The notes beneath the pieces are model-generated. The model was not told where the DNA came from, did no database searches, and saw only the letters and a list, made by a program, of their open reading frames with translations. Source: Diogma glabrata (Eukaryota; Arthropoda; Insecta; Diptera; Cylindrotomidae). Taken from it: 64,000 nt of DNA. The stretch is from NCBI GenBank assembly GCA_963693315.1, contig OY856187.1, positions 382,529,460 to 382,593,459 on the forward strand. Direction: 5' to 3'. Shown here piece by piece: positions 10,871 to 24,600 of this stretch (position 1 is the stretch's first letter; each line of letters starts with the position of its first letter). The translations under genes and the position numbers were made by a program.

Positions 10871-13201
10871 GTGTGATTTTATTTTCCCAAAAGTTTACAA
10901 TATCAGTATAAATCCTGTGAAACCGGATTTTGTACCGCATCAATCGTTACTTAAATTCTTATCCGATATTCAATAATTAAAAAAACGTTTTCGTTTTGAG
11001 TATTCAAATGCTTGCAAAACAATAAATTGTCGTCCCTACATTTTCCATATTTTTTAATATCTGGGTCGTTCCTTATTTAATAGTTTTTAAAACATGTCGA
11101 TTGTTTAATGTTTGTTATGTTGACAACTTATCTTTTGATTAAAATTTACATAATGTCTCGATCAAAAATTTCTTGTTTCTTTTTAATTTTAATTTTCATC
11201 ACACACAAATTTAAATTTTCCCCATATCATAGTAGTCCAGCTATTTCCATATATCATCTCAATAAAATTTTCTAGTCAGAGGAGAAAATATTCTCCTCTG
11301 CAACCATAAACATCTATTCTATTTTTTATAAATTTAAACAGTCGTATTATATCTATTTTATAATTTATGTAGATAGAAATATGTATTACTGCTTGTGTGA
11401 CCCAACAAGCAATTGACTGAGAAAATGTTAAAAATTGGTTGATTGACATGTAGCACACATAAATGTTTTTATGTTTGTTAACATGGATTATTTTAATATA
11501 ATGAACTGATATAAGGCCTCCGGCCTTATATCAGTTCATTATATACCGAATATTCATTATATACCGAAATAAAATAGTAAATCATTAAAAAAAATTTTTG
11601 GATGTGAATATTCTTATTTTAGAGTAAAACTCGAAATATGCCCGCCGTTACAACGTTCAGACTTCACTGAAAAAATAACAGGGTGGAGTCTTCAAATGTT
11701 TTTTCAAACATTTAATTGTGTTGTCAATTGTACTAAATTTTAGTTGATGCTCTACAATTAATTTTGTTGAACCCATAAAGTTATATATACTAATATTTAC
11801 ATCCCAACTGATATCTATCAACTAGATAGTTAGTGTTCTACCACTAATGTGGCATCTTTGGACTAGAATCAGGGTCAGTTAGAATTTTATAGGTGAAATC
11901 TATGGTTATGGGGAATAAAAACTTTAGACCATACAGCAAAACCACATGCGATTATTTCTGCAGATATATAACAAATCATTGAATCAGAGACCTCATTTTG
12001 TCTTATCTACAAAAAATTCTGATGCAATCAACGGATGAATGTACACGAGATTAAGGATAATCTATGAAAACAGTCTCACAACGTCTTATTCTCTTTGACG
12101 TACCAAAAAATTAGAAATTCACAAGGACTGTTCAATTCTGTGATGTGAAATGAGACACGATGTGAAATGATATGTTATCACCTCTTTCTTTCATTTTCGT
12201 CAATAAACCCTCATGTAAACCTGGAAAGGCGTAGCTTTGATTTGCTCTTGATGGCTAAAAATAAACCTAAAGTTAAAGCAAGTCAACCTACAGCAATCAG
12301 AATTGAATAATTTTACCTAAAAGTTCAAAATGTCTCAGATCGAACCATTAAAGTCTTACGGATTTGACCTGAATGTCATAAACAAATCAAAATTCTTAGA
12401 TCTAACTCTCGACATCACAACTTTACTGGCAGCTTATTATTTTAGAATGGGTGATGACACTAGACATAAGGGTTAAGGGTATACTGTCCATTCTAATATC
12501 TAAGTCAAATAAATGACCGACAGTACAAAGGCGTTAAACCAAATTCTATCTACATGTGAACTTGTAACAATACAGAGCATTCGCCGTCTCTCACAATTTA
12601 CCGTTCTGGACCATGGTTCAGGTTAGTCTATGCGTATATGTTGATTTATGTTGATCTTACAATTTTCGACGGCTATACTTATTACTATCAGTTGTAATGA
12701 TAATGGCCACTATGTCGAGTGATTCTGATGAATATTTGAAGTGATTAGTTCAGCGACGTCCCTACATGAGGAATTACGTTTAAAAACGTTCTTAAAGGTA
12801 GTGACAGAAAGTGTGAAAGATTCGATTTTAGCCTTAAATACACTTGAGTGATTTGTCCAATAAAAAAAGGAAGGTGAAGTTTGACAACTGACCTTTTATT
12901 CGGAAGAGGGGCAGAGTTACAAAGGGACAGTTTAGAACTTTGTTTTATTTTATTTCACTCAAAAGAAAACAGGAATAAAATCTAGTTTTTTTTTCTAACT
13001 ATCCGTTATACATATTTTTGCTTGTTTGCTTTATTTTGGTTAGTTTTCGTTCCGTGTCGTTGGTTATTAACCAAAAAAGATTTAAGAAATTTGTATGATT
13101 GAATTAGTCATAATTTTAGATAATGATTTCATGTTTTTGTAATACAATAGTTTTACATAATTTAATCATGAACAATTAATTATCCAGTTACAAAAAGTAT
13201 T
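10871..13201. other. Intergenic, mostly nothing recognised
   Basis: AT-rich sequence. Apart from the perfect hairpin at 11496-11544 I recognise no gene. The stretch 12000-12900 is slightly less AT-rich and may contain an old transposon body, but no family motif could be read on either strand. Confidence 0.35.
11496..11544. repeat. Perfect 23-bp inverted repeat, 3-base loop
   Basis: Left arm 11496-11518 and right arm 11522-11544 are exact reverse complements around the loop tcc, with the central stem aaggcc/ggcctt. Just downstream attatataccgaa occurs twice (11539-11551 and about 11557-11569). The arms form a very stable hairpin. It could be the core of a tiny foldback element or simply a palindrome. 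It is too short and too symmetric for a typical microRNA precursor. Confidence 0.7.
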
Positions 13202-13570
13202 TATCACTTAAGACAGACGATGGAGAGTATAGAACCCGGTATAACTTTGAGATCAGAGACCTTCTTGAGGGTCCTGATATAATAGGTTGTATCCGTTCTA
13301 ACAGGATTGCTTGGTTTGGGCATGTTCTACGAGCCGATTCACAGTCTGGAATGATTAGAAAAATGTACGTTAGTACCCCAGGGAGTGGTAGACCGCGAGG
13401 AAGACCACGACTTCAATGGGAGACTGACGTAATAAACGACGTTAAAAAAATCGGCTGCCATGGTAATTATGTCGCTGTTGCGAATGACCGTGGTGAATAT
13501 TCAAAGCTGATTAGCCTGGTACCGCTCCTACATGGAGCATGAACGCCTTAAAAAAAAAAAAAAAAAAAAT
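13202..13570 (+). mobile_element. LINE 3' end (C-terminal RT tail) with poly(A)
   Basis: An open frame from 13202 to the TGA at about 13540 carries RTRYNFEIRDLLEGPDI, IAWFGHVLR and GRPRGRPRLQWETDV, which is the C-terminal tail seen in many LINE ORF2 proteins (the W.GHV.R and GRP..RW motifs). It ends 9 bases before a run of A at 13550-13569, which is the poly(A) tail. Everything upstream in the reverse transcriptase is missing, so this is a 5'-truncated insertion. The last 110 or so codons are undamaged, suggesting moderate age. Confidence 0.75.
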
Positions 13571-13670
13571 ATATAGCCCGCATTTATTTCAAATAAAAAT
13601 ATAACAATAAAGTTAATTAATTAATTTTTTTTCGATTATAATTTTTAAAACTGTCAAAAAATATAAGCCA

Positions 13671-13782
13671 CGTTCGATTTGATTTAAGTAACAGTAGTAT
13701 CTGATGCAAATGTGACAACTCCATGGAATTATTTGTTTGTTTTTTTCAGTAAACTTTGTTATTTTTTTAGTCATATCGAACG
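13671..13782. mobile_element. Short MITE, copy 1
   Basis: About 112 bp with termini cgttcgatttgat and its imperfect inverse (catatcgaacg). A related unit is at 63669-63764 with the same ends and a similar ttttttcagt core. Both are preceded by ataagcc, so the true border may lie a few bases further out. Confidence 0.45.
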
Positions 13783-14399
13783 CCGCATTGATTTTCTTAA
13801 ACATATCTCTGAGAGGATTATATTTTTCTTCTCGTAATTTTTTATTTTGCTCACAAAAATTTTTTTCGTAAATTCTTTTATTTTAATAAGTGCTGGCGCT
13901 AATTACCTAGAAATAATCAATTATTATTAGAACGTATTCTGAATTGATAAGATTCAAAGAAACATTACATTTTTTATAAAGGATGGTATGGTAGATCTGG
14001 TTTGGCCCAGGGTGGGCAAGATTGAAAATCTGAACCAGCCAACATATCTTTTATACTAAATCTGTCTACGACCTGGTTAGTACCCTAGTACCCAGTTAGA
14101 ATACCTCTTCCAATCCAGCCTTCTTTAGACACATGAAGATATGCTGAGGGTTTAGTGTATGTAGGTTATACCCACAAATATAATCCTTCCATAGATGATA
14201 TTATTTTTTGTAGATCAAAGGTCGACAGTCTTTGAAAATGTGCGCGATAGACAAGATCTATGGTCTGTGTGTACCCAATTTTTTTCAAATCGTTTTTTTA
14301 ATCTGAAATGTTCTGTAAGAATAACTGTCAGTATTCTTAGCTTGTTTTTATCAAACCTTGAGCAAATACCTGCTTTTTTTTAACAATCCAAATAATTTC

Positions 14400-16660
14400 C
14401 TAAGCAGTTTAAACCCGCCGACTTAGACAATTCCGTCATAATCTTATTCCCCATCCCCAAAGATGCTAGACAATCGCAAAGTATTGCTTCAAGTTTGGTT
14501 GCTAATTAGGTGATGCATAACCAGGTATTTGTTATTTTGTTACCATTACCAATACCAGCAGCAAAATTCTGCGGGAAAGTTATAAGTCTTTTAATGAAAA
14601 GAAATGAATATATTTTTAACAATTTACCGCTTCACCTGCTTGATTCCTCCTCAAGTTAAAGTTTGATCATTTCTCGATTTTGCAGATTTCAGCATGAAAG
14701 ACATTGCAATAGGTGTTCATGGGCTCAAAGTATAACTACCGGTCTAACACCACCTACCTTTGTTTTTGAAACCTATTGTGTACCATTTGATTTTATCATT
14801 GTTCAACTGGTGCTTAGAGGACTCCTTGCTCCACTATGGTTTGTTGCTCAATATCGATGTGCATTTCCTATCAAAGTTGAACTGCTTAACCTATTTCGAT
14901 GTTTAGACTCGAAGCTCTTTTCCTTTCTCATCCCCTCCATGCTAAATTTGAAGGATTTATCTGGCTTTGCTATTAACTTGTACTACACTCTCTGCTATTA
15001 ACATACGAGTTGCCATGACATATACAATATGTACCTCTGATAATGGCAGTTAAATATCACTAGTCATGAAGATATCTTGGTGTGTAGGTGTGAAGGGGAG
15101 AGAACCAACGAGCGCACCCTCAACTTGAGCAATGGAATATGCCTGCTCGAAAAATAAACATTTACAATTATATATGTGAACTTTAATCATTGAGGAAGAC
15201 AATGCATCACATGATCAAAGAATACGGTACTATGTAGCTGGATTATTGGCAACCACAGTTTCAAGTTTCCAAAATAAGCAAAAAAGCAAAAACAATTTGT
15301 GTTCATCAACACTTCAACTCCTGTTCTTGTGGGGTCTATAGATTAAAAGGCTTCTATGCGTTGTAACACATAATGTAGTTTCTTTTACTCAACACATTTT
15401 ATTTAACAAAAAAAGCGGCGTGGAGTGGAACTAGTGCTAGTGGTTTTTTCATTGACGCGGTAGACATGTTTTTCACCCCATTGCCACCATTATGCAGATA
15501 CAAGCATCTCCGTCTTGCTGAAATTGAGCATCGTTATTCTGTTTTATCTTGAATTACGCCCAGATATTTTGTCTTCTCTGCTTTTATAATTTATCTTCTA
15601 AAATGAAAACTTCATAAGATGATTGGTTTGATGTTCAGCCTTTGTTGGTGAAGTTTACACACATTAGGTTTGACTCTCACTGCTTAAACTCTGTTTGTTA
15701 TATTTCACAGGGTATGTCTTTGACCTTATTTCTGGTGATAGTGATTATGTCATATGCGGAGTCCAGGTATTTAATGTTCTGATCACCTAGAATAGCCAGA
15801 ATATGTTAGCCTCCGTTCTCAAAATATTACACATTCAATGAGTTGTGGCGCTGTCAATGTTTAGATGTGAGGTATTGTCAAAAGCTTCTTCAATAATGAG
15901 ACACAGACAATATTTTTCTTGTTGTCCACCATCTTCCCATTTCCAATTATCTCGCCACCATTAAACGCTCTATCTTACCACTTTCGCCGAGTGCATACTA
16001 TTTTGACAATCTTATCGAATTCGATCTTATCGCTTGCTTCAGATTCTTAAGTGATTTGAAGGTAAATCTCCCCTACAACTTGCTCTACTACTTTCTGTAG
16101 GTTTTCTATAAAATTTTTTGCATCAACCCTTGTTCTTTCCCATTCCACGATGCCACCACTATCTCTTAACAAGCAATCCCAATCGTGGTAGCGATTCTTA
16201 TGGCCACTAGGTCACTCCTGGTATGAAAATATAAAAGACCAATAACTAATGTCTTCTTAATCATAATGCCAGCTCCGGATGAGTCTGCATTAGTATTCCA
16301 TACTACCTTTGCATCTCCATTTGCCTCTCTAAAAACATTCCTTCTTCTTTCTTAATCAAATATACTACTGTAGAAAGTTTGCAGCCAAGATTGCCATTTT
16401 AATGTTTTTTTCTGTATCGCGTAGGTATCCGGTTATTAGCTGTGTTGTTCACTACCTCTCACGAGTTTGGCTGTATTGGGCTTGTTATTTGGATTCCCTT
16501 GCGGAGTAATAGACTCTCACGCTCGCTTGTGAGTGTCTGATCTATGTAAGGTAATTTAACTGTCGCTTATAGTTTTCATTCTTGAATTTGCCATAGTACA
16601 CTTATTTTCGTTAAAGCCCAAGTACCACTTACTACCTGGTCATCCAGGCCCTTGGTTGAC
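14400..16660 (-). mobile_element. Heavily decayed Jockey-like LINE remnant
   Basis: On the minus strand, 15912-15845 reads IIEEAFDNTSH, the reverse-transcriptase motif seen as DIEGAFDNTS in Jockey-group LINEs. Further along the same strand, near 15590-15545, the frame reads KTKYLGVIQDKTE, matching the later KYLGVILD motif. The order and roughly 300-bp spacing fit a reverse transcriptase with small deletions. The rest is broken by many stops and frameshifts, and the limits given are approximate. The 112-codon plus-strand frame at 14663-15001 overlaps this and is probably a chance frame. Confidence 0.45.
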
Positions 16661-19600
16661 TTTTAAGATTTAAAAGAAGGTCTTTATGTTGCTTCGCTAT
16701 GTCCTTTACTACATGCTCTTGTCGTCGGTATTTCGCCCTTTTCGGTTCGTAGAGGTGTGCTTTGAATCGCGATTACCTAGTAATAATCTCTCGATTTATT
16801 TTGCATTGTTTGTTTATTTTGTTTTTCATCTAATTCCCACGATGAATAATGGTATTCCATATGTCAGAATATGGTAGAGCATATAGAGAACTTCACAGCC
16901 AGTTTTAACGACACTCCGTTTAGAAATAATCTATTTTTAAAATGGCTTCCTAGCCAGAATGGCCCACTTCCCTTTCTTTGGGGCTACTTCACATATACCT
17001 GAAACATTTTGCACAATGTGCAAAGATTCGTTGGGAAAAGCGGTTTTGTGCAAAAACATATAGACCTGGATGCTTCTAGTGATGTAATCATCTGTACTGA
17101 GCGAATTGGTCAGCTAGATTTAAAAATTTGGGGAAATAGCATCATTTGTGTTAAACCGAATTCGACTTTAAAAATGTTGATATCTCGCGTGATAACCCGA
17201 CAGTTTTGGCCCAAATTTAAACTTTTACGATCTTATCAACTAATCAATGACAAACTTTTGTAAAATTAATTACCATTTTTCATACCTAAAATGGTCAAGC
17301 CTTTTCAATTTATAAAATGTATAACAAACAAATCAAATTTTTCAAATTAAGTCCATGGTCTGAACATTTTATCACCTTATCTATCATGAATAATTTAATA
17401 AATATCCAAACAATGATTCTAAGCAAAGAACAAAAATCACAAAAAAAAGTATGATTTCAATATATAATTTATATTAAATTTAACCTTAATAACCTTAATC
17501 GAAAATCCAACCATTCACAAACTCATTAAATTATTATTCTTTAAACAAAACCATACCACCATGTGCTGTGTGTTGATTTATTTTAACAATAATTTTTCAT
17601 AACGAAAAATTATTATAAAAATAAATTTTAATCGCATATTCGTGAAATCGAACAATTATGTCAATATGTATATATGCGACATTTTCTCTCGAATAAAATG
17701 ATATTTGGTGGAAAAATAATCGATTCTTTGATTATATCTATGGAGGAACATAACTTTTTTTTTTTCGTTAATTTACATATTTATTTTGGATGTTTTGTCC
17801 TGAGGAAACCGCCTCACCGAATTGGAATATTATAGAATATAGATTGCATGTAAATATCAGTTAATTTTTATTTTTTAAAACACAAAAACATAAAATTATA
17901 AATATTTAAAATTGTTTTCCATTGTTCGACGATTTTGTGATTATTTTGATTTGGGAAAGTGGTTTTACGAAAAATGTCTTTATTGAAAAAGAATTAAATA
18001 GTGGGAGCGATGTCATCGATTTATTTTACATATCCATACTTTTGTTGTAACTATACGACAAAAACACCGTTTATAGAGCTAGTCTATCGAAACCCATTTT
18101 AAACTTTTAACAAAGCTTCGGTTAGAGTTCGTGGATGCGAATAGGGTTTGAGCACAGACACAAGGAAAAAAATACAAAAACTCGTATGTAAAAGAAATTT
18201 AAGTTTCACTCTTCTTTTGTCACAAACTGTGGGGACAACTCATGCTGAGATTCTCAAGCCGGGCCAGTGACATTTATATACATGCATTTAAATTTTAATG
18301 TCCTTTACGTGGTTGACACTCATGGCTTTTTCTTCAACGTCTTCAACTTCGACTGGTATCACTTTACAGATTGGCGCCCAAACAAAGCGCCTTCTTTAAC
18401 TTTTCACATATAGTTTTTTGTAAATTACCTAATCGTTTTATCATCTAGTTTCAACATTTTTGCTTGTTCAACGTTCGAAGGCTAGTCTATAATAATGGTT
18501 ATTTTGGAGATATCGATATTTGTTGCCCTACCTCTTTCTACTTGTTTTAAATTTTAAAATGAATATCAACTTTTTAGATATAAGGAGGTCGAGTGGTTAT
18601 CCATTTTATAGGGGGTCTCAACTCTATAAAGTGCCAGTTCTTTTAGAACAATTTAATCTGGAATTTAAAAACCCATCTGAAATTACAACCAAAGGTCATC
18701 TAAGCTTTCAACTAAGATTTCTCGTCGTGAAAGCGAAAAGTGAAAAGTTTATAGCAATTAAACGATTTTTTAGCGAATATTCAATATGCTTGTTATTTTA
18801 TAAGTTAATAGTCACGCTAGAAATAGCTACGAGAACAAGTGTTCATATGATTCAGTGGAAAATATAAACATAAAAAAATTAAAATGAAGATCGAATAATA
18901 ATAAATTGAATCTAAAATATTCAATGAAAAAAAAAATAAAAAATTAAGTCAACACATTTTCATTGGAAACAAACTAAAAATTAGAAATAAAACAAGATCT
19001 TTCTTTAATTTCTATTTTTCTATAGCTAATTTTTCTACGCCATTGTTAATAGCAAATGGAAGAGGGTGGAGTAATTAAAATAAAAGGATCTTTTTCAGAA
19101 AGGATCTTGAGTGAGCATATTGAGTTGTATTGATATTACACTTCTACTTTTATTCGTTATTAAAAATGCCGTAATACGCTGGCGACACGAATCTAGCTAA
19201 TTGCTAAGAATGTCAAACTATTTTTTTTGTGAATATAATAAAAAATGAAATTCGAACAAAGATAAACCTTAATTACTTAACAAACAATTGAAATTATTTT
19301 TGTATAAAATTGGAAGTTGAAAAATTTTATTTTTATTTGCACAAATAAACTAGCACAAATTTTATAACGAAAACTTTAATTTAAAATTTTTTTGATATAT
19401 TTTTCTGAATACAATAATCCTATACGTCATAAATCATTTTTTTTTTTCAAATCAAAAATAATAATGTTTATGTTTTAAAAAAAAAACTGTTGAGGAGCAA
19501 AGTTATGCTGTAAAAAAATAAGATGATAGGAAATGTATGACGGCGAGACGGGAGATGAAATATAATAAAAATGATGAAGTATCTAAATTTATTATATATA

Positions 19601-20860
19601 TAGTATGCACATAAAAACAAAAGAAAATAAACCCTAAATGTAGTTCGATTGTGTTAGTGCTCCGCTTTTATGACTGTTTTTTTTTTCTTTATTAAAATGA
19701 GGATAAGGTCTGAGCTCCAACGAACTTAATTTTAAAATGTATCCATGTGTAATGCTTTTACATTTTTTTAAATTATTTTTATGCCTATTAGTTTTTCGTT
19801 GCAGAGTTTGATTTGTACGGAAAAAAATGTTATCAAAGTAAAGATTTTAAAATTCTATCTTTATATATAGGTTTTGTTTTCTTTTGGATTTTATTAAAAT
19901 ATCGATGGTATATTTTCTGAACCGGAAGCTATTTTATTTTGTTTTTGTTTTATATGCCAGTATGATTGAATGATTTTGAATCAAACATGTTTTTTTGCTT
20001 AAAATAAATCTTGAGGTATTCTAAACCTTTTTGGATTGGATTTTTGTATCTTTAAATAAAATAGTTTATGATGCTAAAAAGAAAACAAAACAAGTTTGAA
20101 ATTTAAGATAGTAAAAATTCCAAATTTGTCGAAAATTATTTTTAATCGATGCAATATATGAAAAACTTAGGATTTATTTGACAGAAGCAGAAATAAAAAG
20201 CATTGTTTTTTGATATTCATCCAAACCTAAATAATATATTAATAAAAAATTATTTAATATCATCCGCGGGAACTAATTTTAGTAGACTAATTTTCTACGT
20301 AGATCATTGATAATTTTCTACATATTCTACTTAAAAAATGTAGAATATTTTTCAAGGAAATGTTTCTAAAGAATTTAAATCTGAAAAATATTCAAACAAA
20401 AAAAAAATTTAAGAATATCTCATATAACTTATAGTACAGTAAACCGAAAAACAATTGAAATTTACAGTGATAGAGAATTTTTGATTATAAGTCAGTGCCG
20501 ACTGCATTGACCGATGGCTCAGTTTTTAAGTTAGTTGTGTAAAGGAGATCGATAACTGTAAACTCGGTGTTAATCTACTAAACTTGTTTTCTTCTCAAGG
20601 AAGCCCGAACCACCTTTATTTGACCTTACTACTTTCAACGGAGACAAGGCATTTTTTCTAGGCTCATTCTGGACATCAAACTATGCTGGAAGTCCAACAT
20701 TCTTGATATATGGAAAAAAAAACGCTATTGAACGAAGGTGAGAACTCGAGCCCAACGTTGTTGTCTGGATATACAGCTTTAAAGACCAACCGACTTTGCT
20801 GTATTGGGCATAGGTAAGGGGATAAAATTGACATTATTGTGCATTATTGACGCTCTAAGA
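16661..20860. other. AT-rich intergenic region, nothing recognised
   Basis: Long AT-rich stretch with many homopolymer runs. The longest frame (18520-18867, plus, 115 codons from a non-ATG start) has no recognisable domain and no shared neighbour, so I do not call it a gene. No repeat family shared with the rest of the window was seen. Confidence 0.4.
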
Positions 20861-20879
20861 AGCATCCTCATCGCAGTAC

Positions 20880-21690
20880 AGGAAATTCTGTATGATTTAT
20901 TAGGATCTGAAGGATCTTTATCACCAGCTTTTTGAATTACATTAACTCGACCCATTTTCCACTCTTTTGGAAATACACCAAATCTGAGGCAGTCGTTGAA
21001 GAGTTTTAAGCAAGTAGTAGCTAAAACCTTTCGGGACTGCTGTACAACTTTTTTTTCTGTTGGGTCAGAACCAGGGACCTGGTTTCTCGTTTCAAATTCA
21101 TCACAGCCTCCTCCATTTCATTGGCTGTGAAGTTCGAGCCATCACAAGAGTCATAGCTTAGCAGAGCTAGCCTTCTGATTCCTGCGTGCTCGGGAGAGTC
21201 CTCCGTTTCATCTGGTAACAATGTGTCAAGTCACGTTTTGTTTGAGGCACTCCATAAGTGCATGTTATTTCCGCTGGAAGAGAGGGTACCATGCAATCTA
21301 CGTTGAGCAAGCTTCCCTGTCTGATATTTGTGTATAAAGCTCCATGGATCCTTGTTGCCTACTTCCGTTTCAAGTTTCCTGAAGCCTTCCGCTTTAGTTG
21401 TTTTAACCTTCCGTGTGTATGTGTTATGAAAATTACGGTATGCAGCCTGTTTTTCCAACCTCAGATCTGAATCCCCTACTTTTTGATATTTCCTTTTTAA
21501 CCAGTTTACCTCACTTATGAGCTGACCTAGATCATTGGTTCACCAGTTTGAGCATTTATATTAAAATTATTTTTGTTATAATCATCACGAGAGACGCCAG
21601 CGTAACCGTTCTGTTCGCCCAATATCTCGAAAGAGATAGCATGGTGGTCACTAGAGGTCCAGTCCTCATGGACTTTCCAGTTTTTTATAC
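20880..21690 (-). mobile_element. LINE fragment: endonuclease end to RT start
   Basis: Reading the minus strand from about 21685, the frame has DWTSSDHHAISFEI, the SDH end of an apurinic-like endonuclease domain. The linker follows with EVGNKDPWSFIHKYQTGKL and PEHAGIRRLALLSYDS (21458-21021), then the start of the reverse transcriptase with LKLFNDCLRFGVFPKEWK and VIQKAGDKDPSDPNKSYR near 21000-20885. Frames shift between these parts and stops are present. The copy lacks both ends. Its endonuclease end abuts the integrase end of the BEL/Pao element, so one truncated or invaded the other. Confidence 0.7.
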
Positions 21691-21693
21691 GCT

Positions 21694-24600
21694 TTACCAC
21701 ATTTTTTTGACAAAAATAACATTTGCTGCGTATATTCGACCATCAATTCGAATTACTTTGCTATCATCTAAGTATGGTGAAAGACGATATAACCTGCTTT
21801 TTATTCCTGGTTGGTTTCCATCATTAAGCTTCAATATTTCGTTTGAAAATGCAGACCATTGTGCGATTTTGAAAAGTTTAGTTTCTGCCATAATTAACTC
21901 TGATTTATCTAAATATGGGTCGATCAAACGTTCTCTTGTTTTTCTCAAGTTGTTAACAAAACGACAAACGTAGCCATAACTCGAAGAAGTTGTATCCATG
22001 AACCATAACGTTTAAACTCAATTGGACTCTCAGCTAGAGTATGTGTCAGTGTGACTTCTATTTGAGTTGCTGGAAGTTCTTTAAAGTTCTTGATCGGCCA
22101 TTCATTCTTCGAGCTGTATAAAAACTAGGTCCTTGGAACCATCGACTATTAGGGTCCAAAGAAGAAATATTTGAGGATTTATTCCTTCATCAGCTACATT
22201 CTCTTTAGTCCCAATCCAGTGCCAGTCTTGAACATCTGAATTTTCCTGAATTTCAGAAACTCGAAATGCAACATATTGCTTGAAACGTCTCTTACTTGGT
22301 CTAATCCATGATAACACTGTTGTACTATCAGTCCAATAGTGTCTCTCTTCAATGTTTACACTCAAACATGTTTCTATGAAACGTAGATATCTTGTTCCAA
22401 TGAGTGCAGCTTCAAGTTCCAGGTGTGGGATAGAAGTCATCTTAACAGGTGCAACTTTAACTTTTGAACCAAGTTGTGCCACGTCCACTATACCTTCTTT
22501 TTCAACTCGAAGGAATATTATAGTGCAGTAAGCTTCAGCTCCAGCATCGCAGAAGGCATGTAATTGTATCGAAGCGTTCTCATAGTCATTTAATTGAGAA
22601 AGATGACATCTTTGAATTTTAAGTTTCTTAAGTTCATTCAATCGTTGAATCCATTCCTCCCAAGACGAACGTAGCTCGATTAGTACTTGTTCGTCCCAAT
22701 TAGTTCCAGACCTCCAAAGATTTTGCATCAGTATTCGTAAATGAACGATGAAGTGTCCAATTCTTCCCAGCGGATCAAAGATCGACATAAGTGTTCGCAA
22801 AACTTCTCATTTAGAAGGCACTTTGTTGCCAAACATGATTTCCTTTGCAATATTACAATTTTGCATTGAATAGTAATAACTGTCGGAATTCAGATCATGC
22901 CACAAACCAAGAGCTTTGGTGGTATTCCCGTCAAGGTCTAAATTTTTGTTACTGACTTCTTCTTGTACCAAATTCAAGAGGACTTCTTTAGAGTTTGATT
23001 GAAATTAACAAAGTTCAAAGTTTCCCTTGCTGTGAATATACTTTGTTTCTTGTTGTTAAAATTGCTTCTTCAATGCTATCAAAGTAATCATCTACATAAG
23101 TGTTTTCGATTATTGCTTTAACTTCTCTTGGAAACTGCTTTGCATATTCACCAGCGTTGAGGTTTTTAACAAACTGGGCTGAGCTGGGCGAGCTCTTTGA
23201 CCCAAAAACTAGGACGTGGAAAATATAAGTTGATACTGGATCGCTTGGTTGATTCCTCCAAAGAAAACGTTGAGAATGGAACATGTGCTTCAAATCTCCG
23301 GAAACGCAAACTTTTCGCTCTTGGAAACGAAGTAACACTTGAGGCAGAGGTTGAACTTGAGGTAGATCAGGACCTATTAAAAGCATCGAGTTCAATTATA
23401 CTCCATCAACGTTGGCTTCTCCATCATTTACCATCCTTAGTTTGGAAGGTTTCTTGGGATTGCGGACTGCAAACATTGGCAGATACTAAGTACGTTCATC
23501 TTTTTTTGAAGCTTCTTCGCTTGATAATGTTCTGATGTATCCAAGGTTCTCTTCTTCATGCATTACTTCAACTGCTTTCTTAGTAAGTTCCGGATAACGT
23601 GATAACATCCTTTCATTGCATAGTAGTCGTTTCGTTGCCATGTTTTTACTGGGCGGAAACTTAATATTCTGGCTTTTCCACAGCAGACCAGTTTCAAACT
23701 TGTCTCCAGCTCTTTTAGTTGTTGACTTTAACATCTCAAGTGCTTGAAGTTCCTCTGAGCTACTACACTTTTCTGAACTTTTGGTGATTCCCATGTCATC
23801 AATTTTGAATGATTCTTGAATCAGTTTATGCAATTCATCGTTATTACATACACACAAATGTAGATTTAGACTTTGACTGGTTGAACCCTGAGATACTTCA
23901 GAGTCGTATGTACCAAAAACGGTCCATCCTAGTTTGCACAATGCAACTGCAGGACTTCTTTCGCTTTCTTGGTGCATTTTTTTAACTCCACTAAGGTGTA
24001 AGTTGTCCATTCCGATGAGTATCATTGGTTTGGCATTAGCATAGCTCTCAACCTTGCACTTTGTCAAGCATGGAAAAGATTTCTTAAGTGCTTCAAAGTT
24101 CAAGGATTGTTTTGGTAATTCGAGGTCGTCAACAGTTCGAACATTATTGATCTTGAATTTGGATGCAGTGCTTCTCCGAATTGAAATAGAATCTTGCTTC
24201 GAGTTTGGAATGTTTTTGTACGTATCGCTGGACCACTTTAAGCATAAAGGAAGTTCTTTGCCAGTTAGATTTAAGTCTCTGTACAACTTTGAATCCATTA
24301 AGGTTACTGCAGAACCTTCATCCATGAATGCATAAGTCGAAATCTCTTGGCTACCATTTCGGAGTGTGACTGGCATGATACGAAACAATGTATTATGTAA
24401 CATTAAATAATGGCTCATCTGAACGCCACATTGAGACGTTGAAGGTTTTTCATTATCTGGCTTCTTTTCGGTTGAACTGGAATTGGAGGTCTCAAAGTTG
24501 TGTAATAACTTATGATGTCGCTTATCACAGCCTTGAACACTACATTTTGACTTTTCCGTACATTTACCATTGTGTTTCACAAGACATCGGAAACATAAAT

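Noticed and set aside
14663..15001. 112-codon plus-strand frame as a gene
   Set aside because: It begins at a non-ATG codon, has no recognisable motif and lies opposite a decayed minus-strand LINE.
18520..18867. 115-codon plus-strand frame as a gene
   Set aside because: Non-ATG start, no domain, no splice signals that extend it. Expected by chance in a long AT-rich stretch.
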